From contig VTFK01000072.1 in the NCBI GenBank assembly GCA_009617715.1, positions 62,001 through 126,000 of the forward strand: a stretch of 64,000 bases of DNA, read 5' to 3'. The notes below the pieces were generated by a model. The model saw nothing but the letters and a program-made list of their open reading frames with translations, had not been told where the DNA came from and made no database searches. This document shows, one piece after another, positions 48,500-60,935 of the stretch. Within the stretch, counting starts at the first letter, position 1, and every line of letters begins with the position of its first letter. Origin of the DNA: Plectrocnemia conspersa. Taxonomy: Eukaryota; Arthropoda; Insecta; Trichoptera; Polycentropodidae. The translations under genes were made by a program, and so were the position numbers.

Positions 48500-48870
48500 T
48501 ATATGGAAAGAGATACGGTCACGAGTGGTCCTCTTATTAAGGGGTATCTTTACGACTTTTCTCCAAAGGCCATAAATAAAAACCGCTGTGCCAAGACGAC
48601 AATATCACTCTCATTTGCGCTGATGTGTGAGGAAATGTCACCATTTTTATTCCGGACCCGTTCGCGCATTATGACATCGCGAGCAACACACGAATGCGGC
48701 GAGAACTTTTTTCTTCATTTTTATTTTCCACGCGACACGGGAAATATCGATTCGCGGCGCGAAAATGAAAGAGGAAATTATGTTCCGTAAAAGCGAAAAA
48801 ACAATCTGAAAAAAAAACACGAGAGAGGGAAAAGCGTTTAACCGGCGGTTCAAAGTGACCATTATTTCGT
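48500..48870. other. GC-richer island (48.5-48.9 kb)
   Basis: CpG-rich, with CCATAAATAAAAAC (posterior Hox/Cad-like core), CATCGCGAGC and TATCGATTCGCGGCGCG words. Overlapping open frames on both strands (up to 97 codons, non-ATG start) resemble nothing known. Candidate enhancer. Confidence 0.35.
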
Positions 48871-51800
48871 AATGCAATCTGAAGGCGGAGTATCGAACTA
48901 ATTCTGTTTAATAACAATACACAGGTCATGCAGAAAGTTTTTTCCGAATATTACGTTTAATAAAAATGTTTTATAAAAAAATATTAATTTAGTTCATGTC
49001 ACTCCCCTTTAGCCAATATATATAATTTATGTTTCAAAACCAGCGTTTCTTTTTTTTTTTGAAACAATGAAATTGCTGCGCTGTGTGAAGCAATTAACTT
49101 AGCATAAAATATGAAACTATATGTAGGAGGGAGTGGAATTATTTTAAAATTGATTAAATATTATTTATGTAACAGTAAAAAACTAAAACTATAAATAAGT
49201 GTTTTTGCTGTAACTCAAGGTTTAATATTGTACCCCACATTGCTTATAATTTATGTAGACGATACACATTTAAATAATTACTTAAGAAGTTAGTTAAATA
49301 TAAACAAATTCAAATAAAATACATCAAAAATATTATTATTATATATTTTAATATTTAAATAATGTTTATTTAAAATTTAAATTTTTCTTATTTTATTTCA
49401 TATTAATTTAAGTATTCCGATGAATATACATACATATAAAAAATAATTAATTTTAATAATATTTTTTAGAATAATCAAAAACTAATAATTATAATATAAT
49501 TCAATTGAACGTTTTTATATGGTTTATTGTGCAATAATATAAAATGTAATTCACAATTCGCAATTTAATCAATTAGGAAAAACTTAAACGTGTAATTTTT
49601 CTAATAAGGTAAGATAAAAATTAGAACCATAAATTTAATGAACATAAAGACGTATATGTAGAATTCAATGTATATATAAGTCTTACTATATTCTAATTAC
49701 TTTATATTGTAAAGGATATTAAATTTGAATTAGCAATGGTAAAAGTAATTTGTTTATTCAAAAGGACGATTTAGTGTCATTGAAATAATAAAATGTTGTG
49801 ATCAATGTCTTTTTTGTACAATTTTTAACATATAAAAAATAAAGATCATTGTCGGAACTATTTATGATCATCGCATCAAAATTAATTTTAAATAAGTCAT
49901 AAACTAAATTTATTTGAGTCTCTTAAATCTCTTAAGAATCAGAGCTTCATCATAAAAATTACCGAGGGCGCAAAATGATATAATTAATTAAATAAATATC
50001 AGTATTTAAAGCTTTCTTACTTCGCCGACGCACATGACGATCGGAGATTCTAAACAAAGGGACAGTCAGTGTCTCACTTTATCATATTAATGACAAGTGC
50101 CGACTCTAATTACAAGTATCACATAACAGTTGTTCAAACAACCATTCTGCAAAAATACTCTTATAAGAAAAGTAACAGACAATAAAAATCTGTTGTTACC
50201 CGCAAATCATCGCATTAGCCCAAAAGTAAATGTATAATATGCAAAAGCAGTTTCTTTATCTTGAAAAGCACACTTACATATGTATATTTCATTACAAAAA
50301 TACACTTACATCAGATATTTATAAATTAGGACCAATGAGATTTACTCCCAATCATCAAGCGGAGTAACGCCGAGTATCGATCAAGGCCTAAAAGACCGAG
50401 GAAGTAGCTACTTTTCTACTTCTGAAATCCAGAAAGGAATATACAAGACGCTGACAAGGCAATAAAAAAATTACATATCTACATTAATTACAAAAATTGT
50501 ACGCGATTGAAAAATTGTTGGGAATTGAATAATAATTTATGATATTAATAACTCAACTTTTTGCTAACAGAAACGTGCGACCGTTTTATTATCACAAAAT
50601 AAACAAAGAGTACGTAATACGTAACCGCAGAAGTGTACATTAAAAATGGCAATTAATATTTAAATTCCCTAAACCGTTGGACCTTACACTAACACAAAAC
50701 AGGAATTAGTGCCGAATATATTCGCTGATCAATCACAACATCTATAAAATGTCATTATTGGCAAATGTACGGTTTTTGAATATATTGTTTCACCGTTATA
50801 TACGCCAAAGGCAAAAACAAAAACAAAGAATCAGGTTCCGTGCTGAAACACTGGTATTGGTAAAAATCAAAGAATAGGGGGAAAGAGTCTTAAAAGGTAT
50901 TTTTATTTCTTAAGAATAAATTAATTAAATAAACGCCGTATGATATTTGTGTCGAGAACCACAGAAGTACCACTTCACTTTTGACTTGGAACAACGAGAG
51001 TTCATTAAAAACAATATGACGATTGCTTGTACCCGTGAGATTGGTTGGGCACTATTTTATACTCCTACTAATGTACCTCGATATATTTACAAAAACTTAA
51101 ATACCAGATTAAATAATAATTTAGTGGACCGAATTACACAATAAAAACGAGTTTTTTTAAGCAACTCATAACTAACGATTAATAACGATTAATGCAACAT
51201 CATAGTAACAGAAAGGTTATTCAATAGTACCGCCAACCGGTGCATTATCGTGATGAAGCAGCTGGTGTCGTTTTGAGTGTTTCAATTTCTACTTATCAAT
51301 GAAAGTGAATATACATTTGCCGGTAGCTGTAGTTTTATGATCATTACATATTATTATAAAGAAAAAAAATCGACTCTAAGTCGGCATGATCAAATAATGT
51401 TGTTTAAAAGCAATTAAGTTGAAGACAAAGCATATTTTAAATGTCAGTCTAAACTGTTTAATTTACGTGTAATATCAAAATCAAAGCTTCGAATATAAAA
51501 TTCTATGTTGGTTTTGATGTCTAATATTTCGGATAGAAAAGTTTTTAAATTTGATACAAAATCACGAAGCTTAATATTATATATAAAATATTTATATAAC
51601 TACTATGGTGCACGTGAGCAAACAATTCAAGTTCTTTCATTCAATTGCTCCCATACACGTTTGTAAATATAGTCATATCCGCAATAAAATGCAATTGCGG
51701 ATTTACATTCAATATAGCACTATCAAGTGAAGCCAATTGGCAAATTCATGAATTTAACTATAATTTGCAACTGTTCTATAATTTTCTGACACATCGTTGA

Positions 51801-52578
51801 AGGTGAATATAACTGCCAATGATGTGCTAGAAATTAAAAGTACATTGGGAGTATAAATAAATATAAGCTTCAGCAAAATTAATTCATAAAACATACCAAT
51901 AACTTTTATTGTAAGTTGTCTAGTTACATAATAGTAAGATTTCTACATAAAAGTGGATTACTTTTTTTTTATTAAACATTTCTTATATAATTTTTATTAT
52001 TTTAAGGTTTTTGAACTATTGAACTTTCTGTCTTTTACTTTCCCGTTCTTAATTCTAAATGAATGTCACGTCCAATTATTCGCATAAGGCAAGCATCTTG
52101 GTAACCATAAAGAGTCGCTTCAGAACAACTTTATCCCAACGGTATAATATTGTACAATGTGTGCTACCTACACTGAAATGTAACTGACTCCATATGTGGG
52201 GTATATATGTATATGTAGTATGTATATACATATACATAAAATTAAACTATATATTTGCCACAAATATAACATTGAAATTGAATTAAATTAAGACATAAAA
52301 CATAATTTCAAAGGTAGTTGTTTGAAATTAAATTAATAATAATATGACTAAATCTGAAAGTGAAACATTAAAACAGTTATATTACGAAATTCGTTTTCAA
52401 TGAAAAGTTCTAACCGTTTGACCACTCTCATTCCAAAAAGCCATTCCCATCAATTTTCGCAGTACCTTTTCCTTCAAATTTCCGAATATTAAAATGCGCA
52501 CTTATTATACAACCGCTATTAGGCGTTTATGTATTAAGTCTTCTACGTCTTCGCTCATAAATATAAATTGAATATTTA
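48871..52578. other. AT-rich DNA with scattered complex patches
   Basis: Patches at 49990-50110, 50340-50460, 50790-50880, 50945-51145 and 52030-52200 are more complex than their surroundings but have no assignable similarity. A 65-codon frame (50947-51144) starts at a non-ATG codon. TAACGATTAA is tandemly repeated twice near 51175. A very short mariner-like trace near 51220-51290 is noted under findings. Confidence 0.4.
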
Positions 52579-52904
52579 ATGCACTTTTATTTTATCTGCC
52601 GTTTTCCAACAATTTCACAACCCCTTTCAATCAACCGTTGTTTAATTTCGTATGCGATAACTAAGCCCAAAAAGCTTAGAGTATTAGTCAGAGTAAAATG
52701 TAAATTCCAAATATTAAATATTGACATCGAAAATACAGATTTTAAGAACACCACATATATTATTATGTGTGTTTTATATAGCGTTTGTGCGCCTGTAGAT
52801 AAAAAGTCAATCTCCAATTGTTTGGAAGAAAACGTCACGTGTGTAATGTGCGTTGACTTATCACCGTAAATAACCGTAATAAAAATATCGCTAAAGTAAA
52901 TCAT
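52579..52904. other. Segment open on both strands
   Basis: A plus-strand frame (52579-52869, 96 codons) and a minus-strand frame (52587-52904, 105 codons) overlap almost completely. Neither shows a domain, signal peptide or family signature known to me. Either could be a decayed coding sequence; chance is more likely. Confidence 0.2.
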
Positions 52905-54119
52905 GATTTAATGGCATATAAAAGTATATGTGTTTACTCATTGTATTACGCTTTATCATCATATCTATTAACTTGGCAAAAGTATGTGAGAATATGATAT
53001 ATCATCATCAAAATTGAGCTACTACTTTATGACTTGCGAAATAATCCGACTTTGTCTTATGCTGTCTTAAAATTGTTTGAAAACAAAATATAACATTTGT
53101 AAACTATATTATTCTCCACAACAATCCATACAAAAAAATATGTAAAATGTATAAAATACTTATATTGATAATTAGTTTACATCTCAATTTATTATAATTT
53201 ATCAAATTTAATTTTGGAATTTAAACATGAGCTTAAAAGACATAAGCAACAAATTTTATAATTTTATACACATATATCAAATTATGTCTATTCTTTTACT
53301 ATCTGAATATAAGAGAAAATTTACTTTTCTGTCTTTATGTCCGTGATTATTTCAGGAACAGATTGCCCGATTGATTTTCAAGCGGCTTTACCCGTCGCAT
53401 TGTATATTTATCCGAGAAGGTTCGTAGTAGAGATTTTACTACATGAGCATGATACACCTGTATTTTATTATTTTTTATCTCTGATATTGACCTTGTAATT
53501 TAAGCTCATTTTAAATGTAAAAAATATATATTCCTTTTAAAATTTACATTTATTATACAGATATTAAAATACGCAAAAATAAAGAGTTTGTATAAAATAA
53601 ATTATGCTAACTTTCATATTTTTTTGTACATAATAGGAAAGAAGGCGTTTAGTTTTTAATAACTATTTGGCATTCATAAACAGCTTAATATTTTTTATTA
53701 TATGTTTAGAAGATTAAATTCCTTACTTACTAAAGTTTGCAATATAGCGATAAATTGTTATTAGCCATCATCCTTTTAAATTTATTTTATTTAAACATTA
53801 TTCTATATTTATTTTAATATTCCTTTATTTATAAATACTTCGCAAGTCATCAAAGTTTTGTAATGGCTTTTATTGTTTATATAAAGTCATTAAAAAAAAT
53901 CCACGATAATTATGAATACGTGACGCTTATCGTCGTTATCGATGAGGTCAACGACGCTTTAAATTAATATATTTTTATCTATAGATTCTGATGAAAAATT
54001 TACATTTAAAAAATACAATATCTTTTAAGCAAAACAAAAGACATTTTAAAATTATACTGCTACAACTTCAAATTACCATCATAACCAACGATATTTTTAT
54101 CTGATGCAATAACCGCACG
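52905..54119. other. AT-rich DNA with one repeat-like patch
   Basis: A patch at 53325-53450 (TCTGTCTTTATGTCCGTGAT onwards) resembles a motif common in insect dispersed repeats, from memory only. Another complex patch lies at 53905-53960. No gene. Confidence 0.35.
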
Positions 54120-54640
54120 ATGCACATTCGCCCTATAATTTCCAAAATATAAACCGTACATTCTCACTACGTGCAACACAACCATTACAAAAATAACCCA
54201 CTCGTTCATTTCGAGTCCATAAATAAAAATCGAGCTTCCACATGGAAGCCAGTTTCCTTCCGGTCGAGTCAGCGGGAAAGTGGCCTAACGTAAACACCGC
54301 CGCAAGAAGAAGAGAAGAGAAGAGAAAAGGGGGTTGTCGGGGGCTCAGCCCCGGGGGCAATTACAACAGGTGATCCGCGGGCCGAGGGCCTACCTCACCG
54401 CCGAGGAATAAGGTCACTCCGGTGCGGCCGCAGCCTATCGATCCTTCTGATAAATAAATAAGTGACGCGGCCCTAGCGACGCCCGTACACGTTACGCATC
54501 GGGCTGTGTGTAGTGTGCGGTGTGTCGGTGGATAGCTTCCGCATGCTGTGTGTGCTTTCGATCGATTAATTGCTAATGAGCTGTGTGTGTTGGGGGGGCG
54601 TTTGTTTGAGGATTATTTGTAGGTCGTGGAGCTAGAGGGT
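54120..54640. promoter_or_regulatory. CpG island, candidate promoter
   Basis: The most GC- and CpG-rich block in the window. It contains GGGGCTCAGCCCCGGGGGC, GCGGCCGC (54424-54431), CCGCGGGCC, a purine tract (AAGAAGAAGAGAAGAGAAG) and a GT-rich stretch (54505-54600). A TATAAA is at 54148-54153, and GATAAATAAATAAG lies near 54449. Composition and these boxes fit a promoter with a 5' exon of a gene outside the window. Direction is uncertain: plus-strand CAG/GTGATC (54367-54375) and minus-strand GAG/GTAGGC (about 54388-54396) both look like splice donors. Confidence 0.4.
54242..54369 (+). CDS. Candidate first coding exon in the CpG island
   Basis: ATG at 54242 is the first ATG after an in-frame TAA and has G at +4. 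The frame starts MEASFLPVESAGKW and contains a basic stretch, RRREEKRK, that could act as a nuclear localisation signal. It stays open to a good splice-donor consensus, CAG/GTGATC, at 54369/54370 (phase 2). Without splicing it stops four bases later, after 43 codons. No downstream exon was identified, and the peptide resembles no family that I know. If real it would be the start of a gene extending to the right. The island context is the main support; it could equally be an untranslated exon or chance. Confidence 0.2.
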
Positions 54641-55851
54641 ACATGGATTTTAGGATTATTTTTATTATTATTGAAATTAGAAGGAATCAAATAAATTTTC
54701 TTTAATTACAAGAAAAATTCCAAATAATAATATTTATTAATTACTTTTAATATTCATTGATAAAATAACAGTTTTGTACAAAATATATTTAAAAATAGAT
54801 AAACATCTTGTGTGTATCGTGGCTCTTCGTGATAAGCCTTTTTATATGTTTTATTTCCAGCGGCGTTAGCAAAGCAGGTGCAGATTTATTTCGGTTAATT
54901 AATGCAGCAAAAATTTTTGCAAAATAATTAAATTATAATAATAATTAAATATATAACTTCTATTTTTATCGCTTTTGCTACATTGTTTATCATGTTATTA
55001 ATTACTTGCATTTTTATTATTTTTCGCTAAATATATTTATATAATCCAATATTATTATTTTTTTAAAAAAGCCTAGATAAATGACGACACATGTAAAACG
55101 TCTGTTTTTCTGCGTTAATTAGCCAAAATAAATCTGCACTTGATTTGCCAAAGTTGCTAGAAATAAAACATAAAATATTGGTTAAATAAGGATAATATTT
55201 TTTTAATTGTAGAAATTGCAATTGAAATTGTTGAATGAGCCAATAATGAAACGAGTAATTTGCAAATTACAAATTATTCATCTACAAAGTACATGATTAT
55301 ATAGGTTAATATTATTTGTTAGGAATAAAGTACTTAATTCAATTAAAATTAAGCTTGGCTTGTTATTCTTGTGATAGTTTTCCGGAAATCCAAACCTAAA
55401 CATCTATGTCTTTGTTAGAAGACACTGAGAATTTCATGAATATCTAAGTAAAAAACACCCTCCAATCTAGTCCACCGCAAACATTATCAAATAAAAATAA
55501 TTAAACAGAATTACACTAAAAAGGTAAAAAATAGAATTTACCGAAATATTCACAAGTAATATTTTATTGAAATTAAGCAGTATTTACCGGTCAATCGTTT
55601 TACCGAAAACCATTAATTCATGCACTAAAGCCTACCTATTTATTTATGGCATTATATATTTTGCTTTAAATTTGATTATAGATGTATGTATATTTACTTA
55701 CACCAAAAACGGTTTAGTAGTGGTTTTTAGTTGGTATATGTAACTTTTAATAATTAATGCAATTTTTTTATTGGTTCGAATATTTTAAATATTTTGAGAA
55801 TCATTGTTTTTTTAAATGCTTAGTATATTATTTATCAAAAAATAATGTTTA
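54641..55851. other. AT-rich DNA, nothing recognised
   Basis: If the preceding exon is real this would be intron. No branch or acceptor site can be singled out. Confidence 0.4.
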
Positions 55852-56095
55852 TTACCTAATATGTACATCCTAGCTCGATTTAAATAATTGATCACGATAT
55901 TCATCCGCAAGATTAGTAAAATCTAATCTGTGATCATTGATCGTAATTATAATTATATATTGATAATTAATTCCAAGCTTCTAGTTACAATAAAAATTGA
56001 AAAACACTAAGGTACATATGGGATTCGAGCTCTGGTCTTACAAGTAAATAGGCAGCGACTTATATAATTCATTTATCGTGCTGGTCTTTCAATCT
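55852..56095 (-). repeat. SINE family B copy
   Basis: On the minus strand, a degenerate B box (GCTCGAATCCC, 56020-56030) follows a head that begins near AGACCAGCACGATAAAT. The body contains AATCAATGATCACAGATTAG. It ends near 55852 at ATTAGGTAATA. Confidence 0.65.
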
Positions 56096-57481
56096 CTTCA
56101 TTAAAAATATAATATGCCCACAATTTTTGTAAGTCGATTTAATTATATAATGGTAATATTTATCTAAATATTATATAATAAAAATATATTAATTAATACA
56201 AAAAATATTTGGTCTGTCTGTTTACAATTATTTTGAGAACAAATTACCTAGATTTATTTATTGTATTATAAATTTCTCATGAAAGGTTTATTACAGCTAG
56301 TTTATAAAATCAAAATTTGATAAACGAAAAACAAATTTAAAAAAAATATAGTATAGTAGTTTAATTTATAATTCGTTTTCATTAAACAAATCAACAATTG
56401 TCAAAATATTGTATATTATAAATTTGTAGTAGAATATAATTTAATAATAATAATTCTACACATTTTTAAGCTTCTCTAAAATAAATATTAATGTGTTTTA
56501 TTGATAGACTATAGCGTTAAAATTATATTGTTGTATTTTATAAAATTAAGTATGGTTTTATGAATGCTATGTAGTATCGCAAATGATATAAAATCAAAAA
56601 ATTTCATTATTACATATGTTTATACAAAAAACATTATAATTACTAATATACGTTCTAATAAATTCATCCAAGTTTCAAAGTATAAATAAAAATTTTTTAA
56701 TTACACATTTTTTAAAATAAAATACAACGTCTAGTAATTATTGTAAACTAAATATATGTTGAAAAATTTCTATTGATAATTATTATGTGGAGGTTACAGC
56801 GGTTGTCAACCAGGTCATTACCGCCCCACTATTTGCTTTTGTCTAGTGTTACAAATGATGTTGTTTTTCATAAATCGAAACATTGCTATATAACCTTGCA
56901 TGTTTGATTATATATTATATGTATAAATAAATAGATACACTTAAGTAACTATTTTTTACAAACCTTTCCACATTTAAATAAATATTTTTCACTAGCACTA
57001 AATTAAGTCGCTGCGACCTTGTTGGGCGGTAAGGATTTTTTTTAATAAGAAGTATACAAAAGTGAGCGAGATATTAATAAAAATGTTGATACACGGTCAA
57101 GCAATACATGAGTGAAATCGTCATATAATGGATATTTACTCAATAATTTTCTCACAATATTCACCAAAATTTAAAAAGCCACTATCGCTAATTACCACAA
57201 CATAAAAACTCCTAAAATCCTTTATTTATAAGCTTTAGATCACACACATAGGATATAATTTTTTAACGTATCACCGAAATATGTACAAGAAGCGGAGTTA
57301 AACCAAAATAATATTGATTTTAATTAATACTTCTTTATTAGCTTAATTTTCATCTAAGGTATAAACAATTTAACACTACGATGACTCGCGGACTTTAAGT
57401 CAATTCACGACACACGAAGAACCAGAGACCAGAGAAACTCAAAATTCTGACACCTACACCAGCACAAAAAACCAGTGTTTT
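56096..57481. other. AT-rich DNA with two complex patches
   Basis: ATTACCGCCCCAC (56819) and GTTGGGCGGTAA (57022) are an inverted pair about 200 bp apart, too short to define an element. The patch 57360-57470 is complex without a match. Confidence 0.4.
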
Positions 57482-57820
57482 AAGTCGGTGGCTATTACCT
57501 AAAAGGTTTATAATCTAATATACATCATTATGTGTCTTTTATAGTGTCTTAAAAGATCAAAATTAGTGGTTTTTATATAAATATAATTTCAATCCATCAT
57601 TACAAATTAGGTTTTTATAGATTTTTTTAATCACACATATGAATATCGTGATTAATATTATCTATAAGACTGGGCTTAGTCATGGATGCATGATTAGCTG
57701 TAATAATAATTATTGATTAATAAGATATTTTACTGTTTTTCAGACTTTGATATTAGTATGGTGTTTTATTGCTCACTTAATAGTTATTGATTGTGTTGAC
57801 TTCGTTGTAACGAATTGAGT
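57482..57820 (+). repeat. SINE family B copy, plus orientation
   Basis: AGTCGGTGGCTATTACCTAA at the start, AATTAGGTTTTTATAGATTT in the body, and a tail with ATTGATTGTGTTGACTTCG followed by TTGTAACG. Aligns with the copies at 39858 and 19738 (inverted). Confidence 0.6.
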
Positions 57821-58189
57821 TAAAACTTTTGCAATAAGCTATATACCAACTGTTTGAATAACTAACACTACTTGGCATACAAAACCCCAAAATTTACAAT
57901 AATAATAAAAAAAATTAAATATTCTGTGCCAATAGTAATGTGAATGGATATTTAACCTTTACATTTTTTCAATGAATACCTATATGTACATAGACATACC
58001 TACGTGTATTTGCTCAATTAAACCAGTTCTTTTAAAACATCAATCGACTATTAACCACAGTAATTATTGCATTCTGATTAAACTGCTGTATTACTCTCGA
58101 GCATTTATAAACCGGTGTAAATAGGATGTTACATAATTATTTAATAGTTCATTTTGCTTCAACCACTATTTTTATTTCATACGTGCACG
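57821..58189. other. AT-rich DNA, nothing recognised
   Basis: No repeat or open frame of note. Confidence 0.4.
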
Positions 58190-58500
58190 TAACGTGATAC
58201 TATTTTAAATTTTGCACATGCTAAGCACCGTAAGCAATTTTCGCAAATAAGACACGTTTACGAGTCGGCACGTGTGTGGGTCTCTCGATTCGACCGTAGA
58301 TTTGCGGTTCTCGGGCAGATGGAAAGGGAGAAATTATGTAGGTGTGAGAAAGAAAACAAGCAAGAAAATAATAAGGGTAAGGGATTTTGGGGTGGTTGCG
58401 CTCATTTGTCCACAAAAGGCTGACCAGAAGGCTTTCTTTGCCCACCTTACAAAATATCCAACGAATTTGCTAGGCAAATTGGTTTATGGTCACAAGGTAG
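58190..58500. other. GC-richer island (58.2-58.5 kb)
   Basis: Complex sequence with GTGCACGTAACGTG, GGCACGTGTGTGGG (E-box CACGTG) and a purine-rich stretch. Open frames on both strands (up to 89 codons, non-ATG start) are not assignable. Candidate regulatory element. Confidence 0.3.
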
Positions 58501-58829
58501 AATCACTAATTTTTCAACATTTTTTAGGAATAAAAAAATAAAGTAGAATGAGATACCCTGCGGTACTCCAATTTTTTTTTTAATGAATTCATGATTTTGT
58601 AACAAACAAAACTTATCATGATGAATAATCGGGTATCGATTTTAATTACGCACACTTAAATATTAATTATATTTATAACATGATGATAATAATATAATCC
58701 TTCCTGTGTGTGCTTTTCCATCTGAAAATTACTTATGAAAAAATGATTTCTCATTTAATCCCCGATATATTACGGTTAAAATGTCACTTCAACCCCAACT
58801 CAAACGCTACTTTTAAATTCACCCTAATG

Positions 58830-59090
58830 GATATTTAATATCGTTGAAACGAAAACATTTTGTTAGAGTTCAGCGGCGAGGCTTTTCGCGGTCTTTCAAA
58901 AAAAAATTGGATTACAGAGTCTCACTGTATATTCTGATTTTCGCCGGGAACATATTTTTTCTATATGCAACGTTCGTACAAAATCTCAACGAAAGGATTA
59001 GTGCGAAGGGAGAAACAATTAATAGTAAAGGTTGGCGCAAGAAAAACCGCTCATTAATCACAATAAAACAATAGCGAGCTTTTCTCTCTC
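58830..59090. other. GC-richer island (58.8-59.1 kb)
   Basis: Complex sequence with GTTCAGCGGCGAGGC and a 76-codon frame that resembles nothing known. Probably continues the pattern of islands. The part 58501-58829 before it is AT-rich and empty. Confidence 0.25.
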
Positions 59091-59904
59091 AACTGGTGTC
59101 TAGAAAAAAATACGAGTGATATTTTAAAACAAGGTACTATTTCTCTCTGGTTAATAAAAAAAATGCATTTTTATCTCTTAAAAGTTATTAAAAAATAATA
59201 AATGCATAACAGCCACTACAATTATTTTTATTGAATTAATTTTAAAAGTAAAACAATATTATTGATATTAAATAAATATCTTTTACTTGTATTAAAACTA
59301 CTGAAAGTATAACTCACAAACGCGAGCGATTGAATTTTGTATAACGGTCGGGAGCGGGGCTCAGGGAGAGTGATTAAAAATAAGTTTCACCACAAGCAGT
59401 TTGATAAATAGTCTCACTCCAACACATTGTAAGTTTCATTGGCGTTTATCTTATTTTTGTATATGTTTTTAAAGTTTAGAGGCTAATATGACATACATTG
59501 TATTTATCTTAAAAAGTTTATAGTTATGTCTTTATTTAATTTATAATTTGATAATCATAATCTATTTGAAACAATAAACTAGTTTATTGCTATTTGAAAT
59601 TTAATTTACGATTTACCTCAATCACAATGACTTTGACGTATACTTAATTATCTAAATTACATTAACACAGCTTACTGACTAATACGAAAATGTGTAAACC
59701 GAATAAATAATTTATTACAGTACTTGCTCATAACTTTCAGACATTTTTGTGTACTAATTATTATTTTAAAAATCAATAATATTTAAAAAAAAATTAAACC
59801 AACGTAAAAATTAGTTGTAATCCAATCTAATTAATGTCATGCTTATTATAATTTATTTATAGTAATTTATTACTATGAAAAATATGTAGCAATTATTTAA
59901 AGGA
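59091..59904. other. AT-rich DNA, nothing recognised
   Basis: A short GC-richer patch at 59310-59410 has no open frame. Confidence 0.4.
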
Positions 59905-60455
59905 TCTATTCAATTGAAAATTAATTTTGAAAATACATTTTCTTTACGAGCAACTTATCAAATTTTTCTGAAAATAAATTTGATAAAAAAAAGCGGATTC
60001 ATTCACGAATTAATTCTCGGATTCACTACTTTAAGACATCAACAATCAAGATACACAATAATCTTGAAATTCAAAAATGAGAAAAAATGTGAATGTTTTA
60101 AATATTTTACTTACAATTGGATGAGTATTGTACAATTGCAAGTTTTTATTATAATGATCTTTGCAAATTTTACTGTTAAAGAAGAACTATTGGGAACGAT
60201 TTTATTGCTTTAGAGAACTAAAAGTATCAATATTTTTTACCAAATTCAAGAAATACGTAACCAAGATACAGCTACCATCATTAACACTTGTCTCAATCAA
60301 AGACTTGCTAATGGATTTATTGTTCTATATCAGTATGATTTTTCAGATATTTTGAGCTAAAACTGCATTATTCATTAATTACTTTTATATGACAAGAGAC
60401 TTAACACAAACAGCGTGCAAAAAAAAATGAATCATATTTCATATGGAACTAAAAA
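59905..60455 (+). pseudogene. hAT-type transposase relic (plus strand)
   Basis: The frame from 59914 reads ENTFSLRATYQIF, as in the N-terminal half of GTF2IRD2/ZBED-type hAT transposases, and later MIFANFTVKEELLGTI, a strongly conserved block of the family just after the first catalytic site. After a stop the protein continues in a second frame with KKYVTKIQLPSLTLVSI, and in a third with NGFIVLYQYDFSDILS. After another stop, NCIIH and DKRLNT match the HCIIHQ...K(R/V)LNT block. The first catalytic DEST is lost (the aligned position reads NWMS), and the TDGAPAM block is deleted. It is distinct from the minus-strand relic at 27.9-29.2 kb. The C-terminal half is absent, and no terminal repeats were found. 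Confidence 0.75.
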
Positions 60456-60655
60456 CGTATTATAGTTTGAATAAATTTATATTTTTTTTTTCAAATATTT
60501 AAAGGTCCACACAAATTAATGAAAAATATTAAAAAGGATTAGATACCATATTCAGAACCATAAATAAAAAAACATTGAAATTAATTATTAAATTTAAAAA
60601 CTATTTTTAAAGAAAGAAACTTAAAAAGACAAATTGCATTATTACTAATAAATTT

Positions 60656-60935
60656 TTATTTATATTTTATTGCACCCCATTTAGCCTTCAACCCTGCTAA
60701 AACACGCGACGTCATAGAATTAATCAAGGATTTAATAAATTTATTGTTATTTCATTCGTACCACATTTTTTAATTTATTTTAGTTTTCATACACTAGATG
60801 GTTTGTGCACTCTAAATTTTCTTCTATAATATTTTCCAAAGATTTTTAATAGGGTTCAAATCTGGGCTGTTTTAAGACCAGTCCAACGATTTAATTCTGC
60901 ATTTTTTCTTAAAATAAAGTTTTATTTAATGAAAG
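60656..60935 (-). pseudogene. Tc1-like transposase, C-terminal relic
   Basis: On the minus strand, SLDWS, a stop, then NSPDLNPIKNLWKIL reproduces the third catalytic Asp region of Tc1 transposases (SPDLNPIENLW). After a frame change, SLINSMTSRVLAGLKAKWG and a stop at 60658-60656 give the usual C-terminus (SMPRRCQAVI...KG). At least two internal stops and one frameshift. The N-terminal half is not found upstream (61-61.2 kb on the minus strand). AT-rich sequence after the stop could be the 3' end of the element, but no terminal repeat was defined. Confidence 0.8.

Noticed and set aside
48497..48790. 97-codon open frame
   Set aside because: Non-ATG start and opposing open frames; typical of the GC-richer islands.
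52200..52245. TATATGTATATG / CATATACATA symmetrical stretch
   Set aside because: Simple TA/GTA microsatellite-like sequence, common throughout the window.
56805..57035. CAGCGGTTGTCAACC plus an inverted ATTACCGCCC pair
   Set aside because: The inverted part does not lie at matching distances from plausible ends, and no target duplication was found.
58272..58541. 89-codon open frame with basic residues
   Set aside because: Non-ATG start, opposing 74-codon frame, no domain; likely chance.
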